The notes beneath the pieces are model-generated. The model saw only the letters and a list, made by a program, of their open reading frames with translations. It had not been told where the DNA came from and did not search any database. From the NCBI RefSeq assembly GCF_902506145.1, contig NZ_LR733519.1, positions 1,480,158-1,544,157 on the forward strand: a DNA stretch of 64,000 bases. Reading direction: 5' to 3'. Of this stretch, positions 43,118 to 51,788 are shown one piece after another. Each line of letters begins with the position of its first letter. Within the stretch, counting starts at the first letter, position 1. Made by a program: the position numbers and the translations under genes. This stretch comes from Burkholderia sp. 8Y. Lineage in GTDB: Bacteria; Pseudomonadota; Gammaproteobacteria; Burkholderiales; Burkholderiaceae.

Positions 43118-44168
43118 GCGCACCGTTCATCGTGCGACCGCCGTGCTGGCGTGGCTCGCGGCGCTCGCCGGCGTGGCCGCGCAGATCGAAGTGTTCGTGC
43201 TGGCCTCGCGCGCCGGGCCGCCGACGCGTGTGCTGCTCACGTGCCTCGGCGCGCAGGCGGTGGCGGCCACGCTCATCGCGTTTGCGTGCTGGCGCACGCT
43301 GCCCGCGCGCTATCGTTCGACAAGCTCTAAGGGCGCGTGGTGCTATCTGTGGCTCTTCGTTTTCGCGGTGCCGGTCGGCGGCGCGCTGGCCTCGGTCGGC
43401 GCGATGGCGCTCGCGCTGGCGTTGCCGCGACGCGTGGCCGCGAAGGGCGTCGCGTACGTCGAGGAGCCGGAGTTCGCGACGCATCTGATTCCGCATGTGT
43501 CGTACGGACGCGGCGCGCGCCTCAAAGCCGAATTGCAGAACGCCGAGGCGGCTACGTCCATGCGGATGACCGCGCTGCTCGCGATGCAGTCGATGCCCGC
43601 GCATACCATCAGTCCGCTGTTGCGCGGCATGCTCGCCGATCCGCTCGACGATATCCGCCTGCTCGCCTACGGCATGCTCGACAGCCAGGAGAAGCGCCTC
43701 ACGCAGCGCATCCTCGCCGAGCGGCCGCGCCTCACCGAGCCGCTCACGCCGCGCGAACGTTACGAAGTGAACAAGACGCTCGCCGAGCTTTATGGCGAAC
43801 TGATCTACGCGCATCTCGTGCAGGGCGACGTGTACCGCAACGCGGCGGAACAGGCCGATGCCTACGCCGCCGCGGCGCTCGACATCGAACCGGCGGACGC
43901 CGCGCTGTGGCGCATGCGCGGCCGTCTCGCGCTCGACCGGGGCGATCTCGACGCCGCCGACACGCTGCTCGAACGCGCGATCCAGCAGGGTTTCGCCCGC
44001 GACCGCATGCTGCCTTATCTGGCCGAAGCCGCATATCTGCGCGGCGACTTCGCCCGCGTGAAGGCGCTTCTCGGACAGATGAGCCCGTCGGCGGTCCTGC
44101 CCGTGATGAAACCCGTACTCGACTACTGGCGCGGCTCGCTCGCCACGCTGCGCAAAGGCGTCTCATGA
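43104..44168 (+). CDS. pelE: PelE: inner-membrane TPR subunit of the Pel synthase complex
   Basis: This 354-residue protein begins with two transmembrane helices (about 12-35 and 72-105, VAAQIEVFVLASRA between them). A soluble helical region with TPR-like repeats follows (residues 140-345; AAALDIEPADAALWRMRGRLALDRGDLDAADTL is broken over two helices). PelE joins PelD, PelF and PelG into the inner-membrane synthase. The start overlaps pelD and the stop overlaps the pelF start in an ATGA, which indicates tight coupling. Confidence 0.93.
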   Translation: MPKRERTVHRATAVLAWLAALAGVAAQIEVFVLASRAGPPTRVLLTCLGAQAVAATLIAFACWRTLPARYRSTSSKGAWCYLWLFVFAVPVGGALASVGAMALALALPRRVAAKGVAYVEEPEFATHLIPHVSYGRGARLKAELQNAEAATSMRMTALLAMQSMPAHTISPLLRGMLADPLDDIRLLAYGMLDSQEKRLTQRILAERPRLTEPLTPRERYEVNKTLAELYGELIYAHLVQGDVYRNAAEQADAYAAAALDIEPADAALWRMRGRLALDRGDLDAADTLLERAIQQGFARDRMLPYLAEAAYLRGDFARVKALLGQMSPSAVLPVMKPVLDYWRGSLATLRKGVS

Positions 44169-45754
44169 ACGCGAACATCGCCGCTATTCCCGAAACGTCG
44201 TGGCCGGCGTTGACGACGACGCTCCCCAAGGCGTCGCGTGCCGACGTCGTGCTGCTGCTCGAAGGCACGTTTCCCTATGTGAGCGGCGGCGTGTCGAGCT
44301 GGGTCAATCAGATGATCCGCGCCTTTCCGGACCTGAGCTTCGCGCTGTGCTTTCTCGGCAGCCGTCCGCAGGACTATCCGAAGGCTTCGTATGCGCTGCC
44401 CGACAACGTCGTGCATCAGGAGAACCACTTCCTGTATGACTTCTCCGCGAACCCCGAAGTCGAAAAGCGGCGCGGCGATCGCGCGGCCTTCGCGCAGTCG
44501 GCGAAATTGCACGAAGCCATGCGCAATCCCGCGATGCGCGCCGCCGCAGGCTCGATGCTGCGCCACATGCTGAAAGACCTCGCGCCCGACGGCCGTCTTT
44601 CGGAAAGCGAGTTTCTCTACTCGCGCGAGGCGTGGAACTACGTGACGCAGCAGTATCGCGAGCGGTGCACGGACCCTTCGTTCGTCGATTATTTCTGGAC
44701 CGTGCGCGTGATGCACAAACCGCTCTGGCTGCTCGCGCGCATTGCCGACGGTCTGCCGGATGCGGGCGTCTATCACACGGTCTCGACCGGCTACGCGGGC
44801 TTTCTCGGCGCGCTCGCGCACCACCGCACGGGCCGGCCGCTGCTCGTGTCCGAACACGGCATCTACACCAAGGAACGCAAGATCGACCTGTTCCAGAGCC
44901 AGTGGATACGCGATAACCGCAGCATCTTCGAGCGCGACGTGTCGCAGGTCGGCTATTTCCGCGATCTGTGGGTGCGTTTCTTCGAAACGCTCGGGCGCGT
45001 GTGCTACGACGCGGCGGACCATATCGTCGCGCTCTATGAAGGCAACCGCCAGCGCCAGGTCGCCGACGGCGCGCCCGCGCAAAAGACCGCGAGCATCCCG
45101 AACGGCGTGAATCTGCCGCGACTCGCGCCGCTACGCGAGAAGCGCGCGCCCGGCGTGCCGAAAACGCTGTGCCTGATCGGGCGCGTGGTGCCGATCAAGG
45201 ACATCAAGACCTTCATTCGCGCGATGCTGACCGTCGTGCGCAAGGAACCGCTCGCCGAGGCGTGGATCGCGGGGCCGGAGGACGAGGACGTCGAATACGC
45301 GAAGGAATGCCGCAGCCTCGTCGAAAGTCTCGGGCTCGAAGGCAAGGTGCGGTTTCTCGGCTTTCAAAAAATCGAGGAACTGCTGCCGAAATGCGGCGTG
45401 CTGGTGCTCAGTTCGATTTCCGAAGCGCTGCCGCTCGTCGTGCTCGAAGGTTTCGCGGCGGGCGTGCCCTCGGTGACGACGGACGTCGGCTCCTGCCGTC
45501 AGCTGATCTACGGCCTGCCGGGCGAAGACGCGGCGCTCGGCGCGGCGGGCCGCGTCGTGCAGATCGCCGATCCGCGCGCGCTCGCCGACGCCGCGCTCGA
45601 TCTGCTCGACGAGGACAACTGGCGCGCGGCGCAGGCGGCGGGCATCGCGCGGGTGGAACGCTTCTATACGCAGGAGCGGATGGTCGGCGCGTATCGCGTG
45701 CTTTACGAGCGGCTGATCGGCGGCACAACGCGTGGTAATCAAAAGGACATCTGA
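44165..45754 (+). CDS. pelF: PelF: cytoplasmic GT4 glycosyltransferase that polymerises Pel
   Basis: This 529-residue protein has the PelF signature N terminus (ADVVLLLEGTFPYVSGGVSS), the HGIYTKERKIDL segment and a GT4 C-terminal domain (LCLIGRVVPIKDIKTFIRAM). Its Glu-x7-Glu nucleotide-sugar motif is SEALPLVVLEGFAAG. It uses a UDP-N-acetylhexosamine donor, probably UDP-GalNAc/GlcNAc as in Pseudomonas. It acts at the inner membrane with PelD, PelE and PelG. The ATG at 44165 overlaps the pelE stop, and pelG starts five bases downstream. Confidence 0.96.
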   Translation: MNANIAAIPETSWPALTTTLPKASRADVVLLLEGTFPYVSGGVSSWVNQMIRAFPDLSFALCFLGSRPQDYPKASYALPDNVVHQENHFLYDFSANPEVEKRRGDRAAFAQSAKLHEAMRNPAMRAAAGSMLRHMLKDLAPDGRLSESEFLYSREAWNYVTQQYRERCTDPSFVDYFWTVRVMHKPLWLLARIADGLPDAGVYHTVSTGYAGFLGALAHHRTGRPLLVSEHGIYTKERKIDLFQSQWIRDNRSIFERDVSQVGYFRDLWVRFFETLGRVCYDAADHIVALYEGNRQRQVADGAPAQKTASIPNGVNLPRLAPLREKRAPGVPKTLCLIGRVVPIKDIKTFIRAMLTVVRKEPLAEAWIAGPEDEDVEYAKECRSLVESLGLEGKVRFLGFQKIEELLPKCGVLVLSSISEALPLVVLEGFAAGVPSVTTDVGSCRQLIYGLPGEDAALGAAGRVVQIADPRALADAALDLLDEDNWRAAQAAGIARVERFYTQERMVGAYRVLYERLIGGTTRGNQKDI

Positions 45755-45759
45755 ACGTC

Positions 45760-47130
45760 ATGGCGGGAATCGGCTTCGAATTGCGCAAGATGCTCCGGCG
45801 CGACACGCTCGTCGGGCTGATGCAGGCGTATGCCTACGCGGGACTCATCAGCGCGGGACCGTGGATTCTGTCGATCATCGGCATGCTGCTCATCGGCATT
45901 CTGAGCCTGCCGTTCGTGCTGCCGACCGGGCTCATCACGCAGTTTCAGGTGTCGGTGACGTACCTCATTTCGCTGTCGCTCGTGCTGACGGGGCCGCTGC
46001 AACTCGGCTTCACGCGCTTCACGTCCGACCGCCTATTCGAGAAACGCGCCGACATGGTGCTGCCGAACTACCACGGCGCGGCGCTCGTTTCGACCGTCGC
46101 GGCGACGCTCCTCGGCGGCGTCGCGGTGATCTTCCTGTTCCGCGATCAGACGGCGGCGTACCGGATGCTGATGCTCGCGGGCTTCGTCGTGATGAGCAAC
46201 ATCTGGCTCGCCACCATCTTTCTGTCCGGCATGAAGCAGTACATGTCGATCCTGTGGGTGTTTTTCATCGGCTATACGCTCACGGCGGGCGCGGCGATCA
46301 CGCTGAACGTGTTCGGCCTGACGGGGCTGCTCGGCGGCTTCGTGTTCGGGCAGACGGTGCTGCTCGCGGGGCTGCTCACGCTCATCTATCGCGACTACAC
46401 GAGCGAGCGCTTCATCGCGTATGACTTCTTTTCGCGGCGCTACCGTTATCCGACGTTGATGGCGACGGGCTTTCTCTACAACCTCGGCATCTGGGTCGAC
46501 AAGTTCATGTTCTGGTACGCGCCGGGCACGGGGCAGGCGGTCATCGGGCCACTGCGCGCGTCGATCATCTACGACATTCCCGTGTTTCTCGCCTACCTCG
46601 CGATCATTCCGGGCATGGCCGTGTTCCTGATGCGTATCGAGACGGACTTCGTCGAGTATTACGACGCGTTCTATGGCGCGGTGCGCGAAGGCGCGTCGTT
46701 GCAGCATATCGAGCGAATGCGCAACGCCATGGTCGAGGCGCTGCGCAACGGGCTCTACGAGATCGTCAAGGTGCAGGCGACCGCCGCCCTGCTGCTCTTT
46801 GCGATCAGCGCGGTGCTGCTCGGCTGGCTGCGCATTTCGACGCTCTACTCGCCGCTGCTTTACGTCGATGTCATCGCCGCGAGCCTGCAAGTGGTCTTCA
46901 TGGGCGTCATCAACGTGTTCTTCTATCTCGACAAGCGGCGCGTGGTGCTCGCGCTCGTGGCGTTGTTCGTCGTGTCGAACGTCGTGCTGACGGGACTGAC
47001 GCTGATGGCGAATCCCGGCTGGTACGGCTTCGGTTTCGCGGGGTCGCTGCTGTGCGTGGTGCTGGTGAGCCTCGTCTGGCTGGATCGGAAGCTGGACTCG
47101 CTCGAATACGAGACGTTCATGATTCAGTGA
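45760..47130 (+). CDS. pelG: PelG: polytopic inner-membrane Pel transport subunit
   Basis: This 456-residue protein has about 12 hydrophobic helices across its length and the PelG N terminus (AGIGFELRKMLRRDTLVGLM, then GLISAGPWILSIIGM). It resembles MOP/Wzx-type flippases. It is thought to move the growing Pel chain across the inner membrane in concert with PelF. It closes the seven-gene operon, so pelABCDEFG is complete here. Directly after its TGA come four 10-bp repeats. Confidence 0.95.
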   Translation: MAGIGFELRKMLRRDTLVGLMQAYAYAGLISAGPWILSIIGMLLIGILSLPFVLPTGLITQFQVSVTYLISLSLVLTGPLQLGFTRFTSDRLFEKRADMVLPNYHGAALVSTVAATLLGGVAVIFLFRDQTAAYRMLMLAGFVVMSNIWLATIFLSGMKQYMSILWVFFIGYTLTAGAAITLNVFGLTGLLGGFVFGQTVLLAGLLTLIYRDYTSERFIAYDFFSRRYRYPTLMATGFLYNLGIWVDKFMFWYAPGTGQAVIGPLRASIIYDIPVFLAYLAIIPGMAVFLMRIETDFVEYYDAFYGAVREGASLQHIERMRNAMVEALRNGLYEIVKVQATAALLLFAISAVLLGWLRISTLYSPLLYVDVIAASLQVVFMGVINVFFYLDKRRVVLALVALFVVSNVVLTGLTLMANPGWYGFGFAGSLLCVVLVSLVWLDRKLDSLEYETFMIQ

Positions 47131-47170
47131 GCGTGGCTGGGCGTGGCTCGGCGTGGCTGAGCGTGGCTAG
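47131..47170. repeat. four 10-bp tandem repeats after pelG
   Basis: The unit GCGTGGCT plus two variable bases occurs four times in exact register between the pelG stop and the end of the convergent LysR gene. The last copy contains the LysR stop codon. It does not form an evident terminator hairpin. Confidence 0.75.
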
Positions 47171-48090
47171 CGGGAGTCGAGGCGCGCGTTCATCCGCCCG
47201 GCCCGGAACGCGTCCACCACGAAATCGACGAACACGCGCGTTTTCGGCGGCAGCAGCTTCTTGCTCGGGTAGTACAGGCTGATCGCGCCGAGTTCGGCGA
47301 ACCAGCCCGGCAGCAGGCGCATGAGCGTACCTTGCTGGAGCCAGCGCGCGGCATGGGGCATGGGAATCAGCGCGATCCCCAATCCTTGCATGGCGGCGGC
47401 GGCCATGCCTTCCGGATCGTCGAAGATCATGCGCGTGCGGTGCCGGACGAGGGACTGCTCGCCCACGGCGTTGCGCAATTTCCAGGCGAATACGCGCCCG
47501 GATGACACCGAACGCCGCGCGATGCCGTCGAATGCTTCGAGTTCCGCCGGATGCGCGGGCATCGGCTTGTCCGCCATGTAGGCGGGCGACGCCACGACGA
47601 TCACATGCGCCGGCGCGAGTTCGCGCGCCACGACGCCTTCGTTCAATTCGATGCCGCCGCCGATCGCAGCGTCATATCCCTCGCCGATGAGATCGACAGG
47701 CCGGTTGTCGAAATGCACGTCCGGGACGATGGCGGGGTAACGCTCGAGGAAGCCGCCCAGAATCGGCACCAGGTACTCCCGCCCGAAACCGACGCCCACG
47801 CTCACCTTCAGCGTGCCGGAAGGCGCGCCGTTCTGCTCGGCCGCGTGCGAGACGGCATCGCGCAGCGCGTCGAACGGCGCGCGCACTTCCTGATAGAAGC
47901 TCTCGCCGCTGTCCGTCAACGTCAGGCTGCGCGTGCTCCGATGGAAAAGCCGCAACCCGAGTTGCTGCTCCAGCCGCGCGACGTTCTTGCTGACGCCGGC
48001 GGGCGTCATCCCGAGCCGGCGCGCAGCCGCCGAGAAGCTCCCGGTTTGCGCCGTGACGACGAACGACTCCAGAAAGTTGAACGATTCCAC
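47167..48090 (-). CDS. LysR-family transcriptional regulator
   Basis: This 307-residue regulator has a LysR helix-turn-helix (FLESFVVTAQTGSFSAAARR, then LGMTPAGVSKNVARLEQQLG). The effector domain follows (VSVGVGFGREYLVPILGGFL, VARELAPAHVIVVASPAYM). I chose the GTG at 48090, with GGGGAG at proper spacing and homology starting at residue 3; an upstream ATG at 48147 would add 19 residues. It is divergent from a short-chain dehydrogenase, which is its likely target. Its 3' end touches the repeats after pelG, with the two genes convergent. Confidence 0.9.
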   Translation of the reverse strand: MESFNFLESFVVTAQTGSFSAAARRLGMTPAGVSKNVARLEQQLGLRLFHRSTRSLTLTDSGESFYQEVRAPFDALRDAVSHAAEQNGAPSGTLKVSVGVGFGREYLVPILGGFLERYPAIVPDVHFDNRPVDLIGEGYDAAIGGGIELNEGVVARELAPAHVIVVASPAYMADKPMPAHPAELEAFDGIARRSVSSGRVFAWKLRNAVGEQSLVRHRTRMIFDDPEGMAAAAMQGLGIALIPMPHAARWLQQGTLMRLLPGWFAELGAISLYYPSKKLLPPKTRVFVDFVVDAFRAGRMNARLDSR

Positions 48091-48100
48091 GGCGCGCTCC

Positions 48101-48130
48101 CCGCTTGATGCCGCTTGATACCGCTGGTTG
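48101..48130. repeat. three 10-bp direct repeats in the LysR/SDR intergenic region
   Basis: CCGCTTGATG, CCGCTTGATA and CCGCTGGTTG follow each other without a gap, 11 to 40 bases upstream of the LysR start. The 10-bp spacing places the copies on one face of the helix, as in regulator-binding iterons. Whether the LysR protein binds here is not known. Confidence 0.45.
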
Positions 48131-48217
48131 AAACTGATTGCCCGCATTATGCGCTACCGGGCGATGAATCCAGCGGCCATACTGCCTTCACGTTCACTCA
48201 CCCAGCAGGAGCAGATC

Positions 48218-48964
48218 ATGGCAAGCAATCTCAGCGGAAAGATCGCATTCGTCACGGGCGGCGCACGCGGCATCGGCGCGGCGGTCGTCAGCCGGCTCGC
48301 GGCGGAAGGCGCGGCGGTGGCCTTCACGTATCGCGGATCGGCGGCGCAAGCCTCCGCGCTCGCCGCGAAGATCGAGGAAACCGGTGGCCGCGTGCTCGCG
48401 ATCCAGTCGGATGCCGCCGACGCCGATGCGCTGACACGCGCAATCGATCAGACGGCGCGTCATTTCGGCGGCAAGATCGACGTTCTCGTCAACAACGCCG
48501 GCGTGCTGTATCTCGGCCCCGTCGATGCCTTCTCGCTCGACGACTTCGACAAGACCGTGGCCGTGAACGTGCGCGCCGTGTTCGTCGCGACGAAGGCGGT
48601 GCTGCCGTATATGCCGGCTGGCGGGCGCATCGTCAACATCGGCAGCACGAACGCGGACCGCATGCCGTTTCCGGGCGGCGCGGCCTACGCGATGAGCAAG
48701 GCGGCGCTGCAAGGGCTCGTCAAAGGTCTCGCGCGTGATCTCGGCCCGAAGGGCATCACGGTCAACAACGTGCAGCCGGGTCCCGTGGACACGGACATGA
48801 ATCCGGAGCAAGGCGAATTCGGCGCTGGACTGCACGCGCTGATGGCCGTCCAGCGCCACGCCCGAGCCGATGAAATCGCGGCGATGGTGGCGTACGTCGC
48901 GGGTCCGGAAGCATCGTTCGTGACGGGCGCGAGCCTGATGATCGACGGCGGCTTCAGCGCGTGA
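48218..48964 (+). CDS. short-chain dehydrogenase/reductase (FabG-like)
   Basis: This 248-residue classical SDR has the TGxxxGIG motif (FVTGGARGIGAAVV, residues 10-23), NNAGVLYLG, a catalytic Ser around GSTNADRM, and the Tyr-x3-Lys as YAMSK, ending in SLMIDGGFSA. It should reduce or oxidise a carbonyl/alcohol pair with NAD(P)H, but the substrate cannot be read. AGGAGCAGATC precedes the ATG. It is divergent from the LysR gene, which suggests direct control. Confidence 0.9.
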   Translation: MASNLSGKIAFVTGGARGIGAAVVSRLAAEGAAVAFTYRGSAAQASALAAKIEETGGRVLAIQSDAADADALTRAIDQTARHFGGKIDVLVNNAGVLYLGPVDAFSLDDFDKTVAVNVRAVFVATKAVLPYMPAGGRIVNIGSTNADRMPFPGGAAYAMSKAALQGLVKGLARDLGPKGITVNNVQPGPVDTDMNPEQGEFGAGLHALMAVQRHARADEIAAMVAYVAGPEASFVTGASLMIDGGFSA

Positions 48965-49096
48965 CACGTTCCTTTAAGGGCATCGATGTGTAAGCCTAAG
49001 CATCGACTTGTCGGCGATGCGTCGGGCGGTTGGAATCTTCGCGTAAGGCACGCGCATAGCGTTGCCTCACGCGGTCTCAGGATGAACGTTGCGGGC

Positions 49097-49130
49097 ACGG
49101 GCCATGCGTCATCGCATGGCCCGTTTCGTT
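49097..49130 (+). terminator. 11-bp perfect hairpin with a T-rich tail
   Basis: ACGGGCCATGC and GCATGGCCCGT (49097-49107 and 49114-49124) pair perfectly around a six-base loop and are followed by TTCGTT. It lies 130 bases after the SDR gene and only 22 bases before the DUF2231 gene start. It is probably the terminator of the SDR transcript, or possibly an attenuator for the next operon. Confidence 0.6.
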
Positions 49131-49151
49131 CAATCACCATGAGGCTCGTCC

Positions 49152-49604
49152 ATGAAACCGATCCGCCCGCGCTACCGCTCGCGATTGGCCACGGCGCTTT
49201 TCGAGTGGCTCAATCCGATCCCGTATGGCCTCTTCGTCGGCACGCTGATCTTCGACATCATCTATGCGAATACTGCCGTCATCTTCTGGGCGAAGGGTGC
49301 GGCGTGGCTCGTCACGGTCGGCCTCCTGTTCGCGATCATTCCGCGCTTCGTGAATCTGGGCCACGTCTGGTTCGGCGCGCGGGGCACGGTCACGAGCCTC
49401 GAGCGCACCGACTTCTGGCTGAACCTTCTCGGTATCGTCGCGGCGGTGGTCAACGCGTTCGTCCATACGCGCGATGCCTATGCGATCGTCCCGCTCAACG
49501 TCATTCTCTCGGTCGTCACGGTCGTGTTGCTGAACGCCGGCCAGGTCATGCTCGCCTTCGACAAGTTCAACCGCTTCAATCTGCCGGAGGCTGCCCGTGA
49601 ATAA
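49152..49604 (+). CDS. DUF2231-type inner-membrane protein (150 residues)
   Basis: The protein has four hydrophobic helices (about residues 24-40, 45-68, 90-105 and 110-130) and a charged N terminus. The sequence NPIPYGLFVGTLIFDIIYA fits DUF2231 proteins found beside sorbosone-dehydrogenase genes. Such proteins may carry haem or support a periplasmic oxidase, but this is not established. It overlaps the downstream dehydrogenase gene by eight bases, so the two are coupled. Confidence 0.75.
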   Translation: MKPIRPRYRSRLATALFEWLNPIPYGLFVGTLIFDIIYANTAVIFWAKGAAWLVTVGLLFAIIPRFVNLGHVWFGARGTVTSLERTDFWLNLLGIVAAVVNAFVHTRDAYAIVPLNVILSVVTVVLLNAGQVMLAFDKFNRFNLPEAARE

Positions 49605-50916
49605 CGTCTTGCGCACAAGCCTTCTTTCGATGGCCGTTGCCGCCTGCCTCGGCGGATGCAACGAACACGCATCCTACGACGCGCAGCAACAGGCCGGCGC
49701 CAGTCCGCCGCTGCCCAGCGCGCGCAACTTCTTCGCGCCGCCGATGCAGGTGCCGAAGCACGTCGGCTGGAAAAGCGGCGAGACGCCGAAGGTCGCGGAC
49801 GGGCTGAAGATAGAAGGCATCGCGTCGGGCCTCGAACATCCGCGTCAGGTGTACGCGCTGCCGAACGGCGATATCCTCGTCGCGGAATCGAGCAGTCCGG
49901 AAGAAGAGCCGGTGACGACGCCCAAGCAGCTCGTCGCGGGCATGGTGCAGACGCGCTCGGGCAAGGAAGCGAAAGGCGGCAACCGCATCACGCTGCTGCG
50001 CAAGCCCGCGGGCGGCAACGGCGAGTGGGAAAAGCACGTGTTCATCGACCATCTGCATTCGCCGTTCGGCATGCAGCTGGTCGGCAATACGCTGTTCGTG
50101 GCCGATACCGACGCCATTCTCGCGTTTCCGTATCAGACCGGCACGACGCATATCGACGGCACGGGCGTCGAACTTACCGATCTGCCGAGCACGATCAACC
50201 ATCACTGGACGAAGGCGCTGCTCGCGAGCCCGGACGGCAAGAAGCTGTACGTGGGCGTTGGGTCGAACAGCAATGTCGGCGAGAACGGACTGGATGTGGA
50301 ATACCGCCGCGCCGACGTGCTGGAAGTGGACATCGCGACGGGCGGCAGCCGCGAGTTCGCGACCGGCATCCGCAATCCGACCGGGCTTCAGTGGGAACCG
50401 AAGACGGGCAAGCTGTGGACGGTCGCGAACGAACGCGATGAGATCGGCGCGGATCTCGTTCCGGACTATCTGACCTCGGTTAAGGAGCACGCGTTTTACG
50501 GCTGGCCGTATAGCTACTACGGACAGCATGTGGACGAGCGCGTGCATCAGCAAAGGCCCGATCTCGTCGAGAAGGCGATCAAGCCGGATTACGCGATCGG
50601 CTCGCACGTCGCGCCGCTCGGGCTGCTTTTTTATACCGGCAACAATCTGCCCGCACCGTATCGCGGCGGCGCGTTCATCGGCGAGCATGGCAGTTGGGAC
50701 CGCTCGCCGCTGTCGGGCTATGCGGTTACGTACGTCACGTTCCAGGCCGGACAGCCGGTCGGCGCGCCGAAGCCCGTCGTCACCGGCTTTGTCTCCGACG
50801 ACGAAAAGCAATTACGCGGCGCGCCGGTCGGATTAGCGCAGGACAAGGACGGCGCGCTGATCATCGCGGACGACGCCGGGAACACCGTCTGGCGCGTGAC
50901 CAAGGCGGGCGGTTGA
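49597..50916 (+). CDS. PQQ-type sorbosone/sugar dehydrogenase family lipoprotein
   Basis: This 439-residue protein begins with a lipoprotein signal (MNNVLRTSLLSMAVAACLGGC, Cys at residue 21). A six-bladed propeller of the soluble-glucose/sorbosone dehydrogenase type follows (GLEHPRQVYALPNGDILVAE, LVGNTLFVADTDAI, FIGEHGSWDRSPLSGYAVTY). Relatives oxidise sugars or aldehydes with PQQ in the periplasm. The GTG start at 49597 overlaps the preceding DUF2231 gene. The quinone or haem partner may be that DUF2231 membrane protein, which is inference. A strong terminator follows. Confidence 0.85.
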   Translation: MNNVLRTSLLSMAVAACLGGCNEHASYDAQQQAGASPPLPSARNFFAPPMQVPKHVGWKSGETPKVADGLKIEGIASGLEHPRQVYALPNGDILVAESSSPEEEPVTTPKQLVAGMVQTRSGKEAKGGNRITLLRKPAGGNGEWEKHVFIDHLHSPFGMQLVGNTLFVADTDAILAFPYQTGTTHIDGTGVELTDLPSTINHHWTKALLASPDGKKLYVGVGSNSNVGENGLDVEYRRADVLEVDIATGGSREFATGIRNPTGLQWEPKTGKLWTVANERDEIGADLVPDYLTSVKEHAFYGWPYSYYGQHVDERVHQQRPDLVEKAIKPDYAIGSHVAPLGLLFYTGNNLPAPYRGGAFIGEHGSWDRSPLSGYAVTYVTFQAGQPVGAPKPVVTGFVSDDEKQLRGAPVGLAQDKDGALIIADDAGNTVWRVTKAGG

Positions 50917-50940
50917 CGCTTTTGCGTGCGCGAGCGAACA

Positions 50941-50976
50941 CAGCGGGCCTTCGATTCGAGGGCCCGCTGCCTTTCT
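50941..50976 (+). terminator. rho-independent terminator after the sorbosone-dehydrogenase gene
   Basis: CAGCGGGCC (50941-50949) and GGCCCGCTG (50961-50969) form a perfect nine-base-pair stem with an 11-base loop, followed by CCTTTCT. It lies 25 bases after the stop codon. Confidence 0.7.
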
Positions 50977-50996
50977 GCGCGCGTTATCGCTTCAGT

Positions 50997-51182
50997 TCAG
51001 TTGGGGAACGCGACATCGCGATCCCGCGACATGGCGCCCCGATGACCTCGCTTGCCGTGAGCGGCGAATCGGCGTTCGATCCAGTCGCGCGCAAGCACGA
51101 TCGGCAAGGTGCTCATCGCGACGAGCCAGATGAAGCAGGATGCGAGCGCATCGAATAGGCGCACGAGTATCGTACTTTTCAT
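50997..51182 (-). CDS. small membrane protein (61 residues)
   Basis: The protein has one clear hydrophobic helix (LFDALASCFIWLVAMSTLPIV, split at residue 9-29) followed by a basic tail. GGGGGTGG lies before the ATG at 51182. It resembles nothing I can name, and the size and isolation make it only moderately likely to be real. Confidence 0.45.
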   Translation of the reverse strand: MKSTILVRLFDALASCFIWLVAMSTLPIVLARDWIERRFAAHGKRGHRGAMSRDRDVAFPN

Positions 51183-51788
51183 TTACCACCCCCGAGATAC
51201 ATGGTCTTTCGCATCATCGCGGCCGCGCTGTTTTTTCTTGGCATGGCATGGCGCGGCGCCGCTGTGCGTGTTGTGTTGTCGAGTCTAGACCGGGAGCGGT
51301 CGTGGTCCACGATGTCTTTGCGAAGATGTGAGGGGTCGCGTACGGTTTGGCGTTCGGCGCGGAATGCGGGCGCGGTGGGGGCGTTCATTGCGGCTTGCTC
51401 CACATACCGTTTTCCAGCGCCATGCGCCGACGCTTGAGCGTGCGCGCTTCGTCGATGACGCCACTGGCATCCATCGGAATCTGCAAAGGCTGGTCGCTGA
51501 AGAACCGCTGTTTCATTTGCGCCATCACTACCGTCTTGCCGAGCGGCGACAAGTTGGGAATCAACGTCGGCTCAACCAGAAACGGCGTCGCAGCGTTGAG
51601 CAGCAGATCGCGCATCTAGGCGACCAGCGCGTCGATCTCGTGTTTGGTGCGCGGTACCTGAATGTGGATGGCCGAGTGAGCCACTCCACGTAAAGATAGG
51701 GGCTTATGCCGCGCTTGGGCATTCACTTCAACGAGGCGATTGAGAAGAGAACGCCGAAACGATCCGCCCCCATGCATCCCTTCTCACC
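51183..51788. other. gap of about 600 bases with one gene remnant
   Basis: Apart from the minus-strand fragment listed separately, I see no gene. The stretch is the boundary between the high-GC chromosome-like region and the lower-GC type VI island. Confidence 0.5.
51385..51675 (-). pseudogene. unrecognised protein fragment interrupted by an in-frame stop
   Basis: On the minus strand, a frame with natural-looking composition runs from about 51675 (AIHIQVPRTKHEIDALVA), meets a TAG at 51616-51618, and continues as MRDLLLNAATPFLVEPTLIP to the stop at 51385. Helical amphipathic sequence on both sides of the TAG suggests one original gene. I do not recognise the family. It borders the type VI island. 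Confidence 0.35.
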
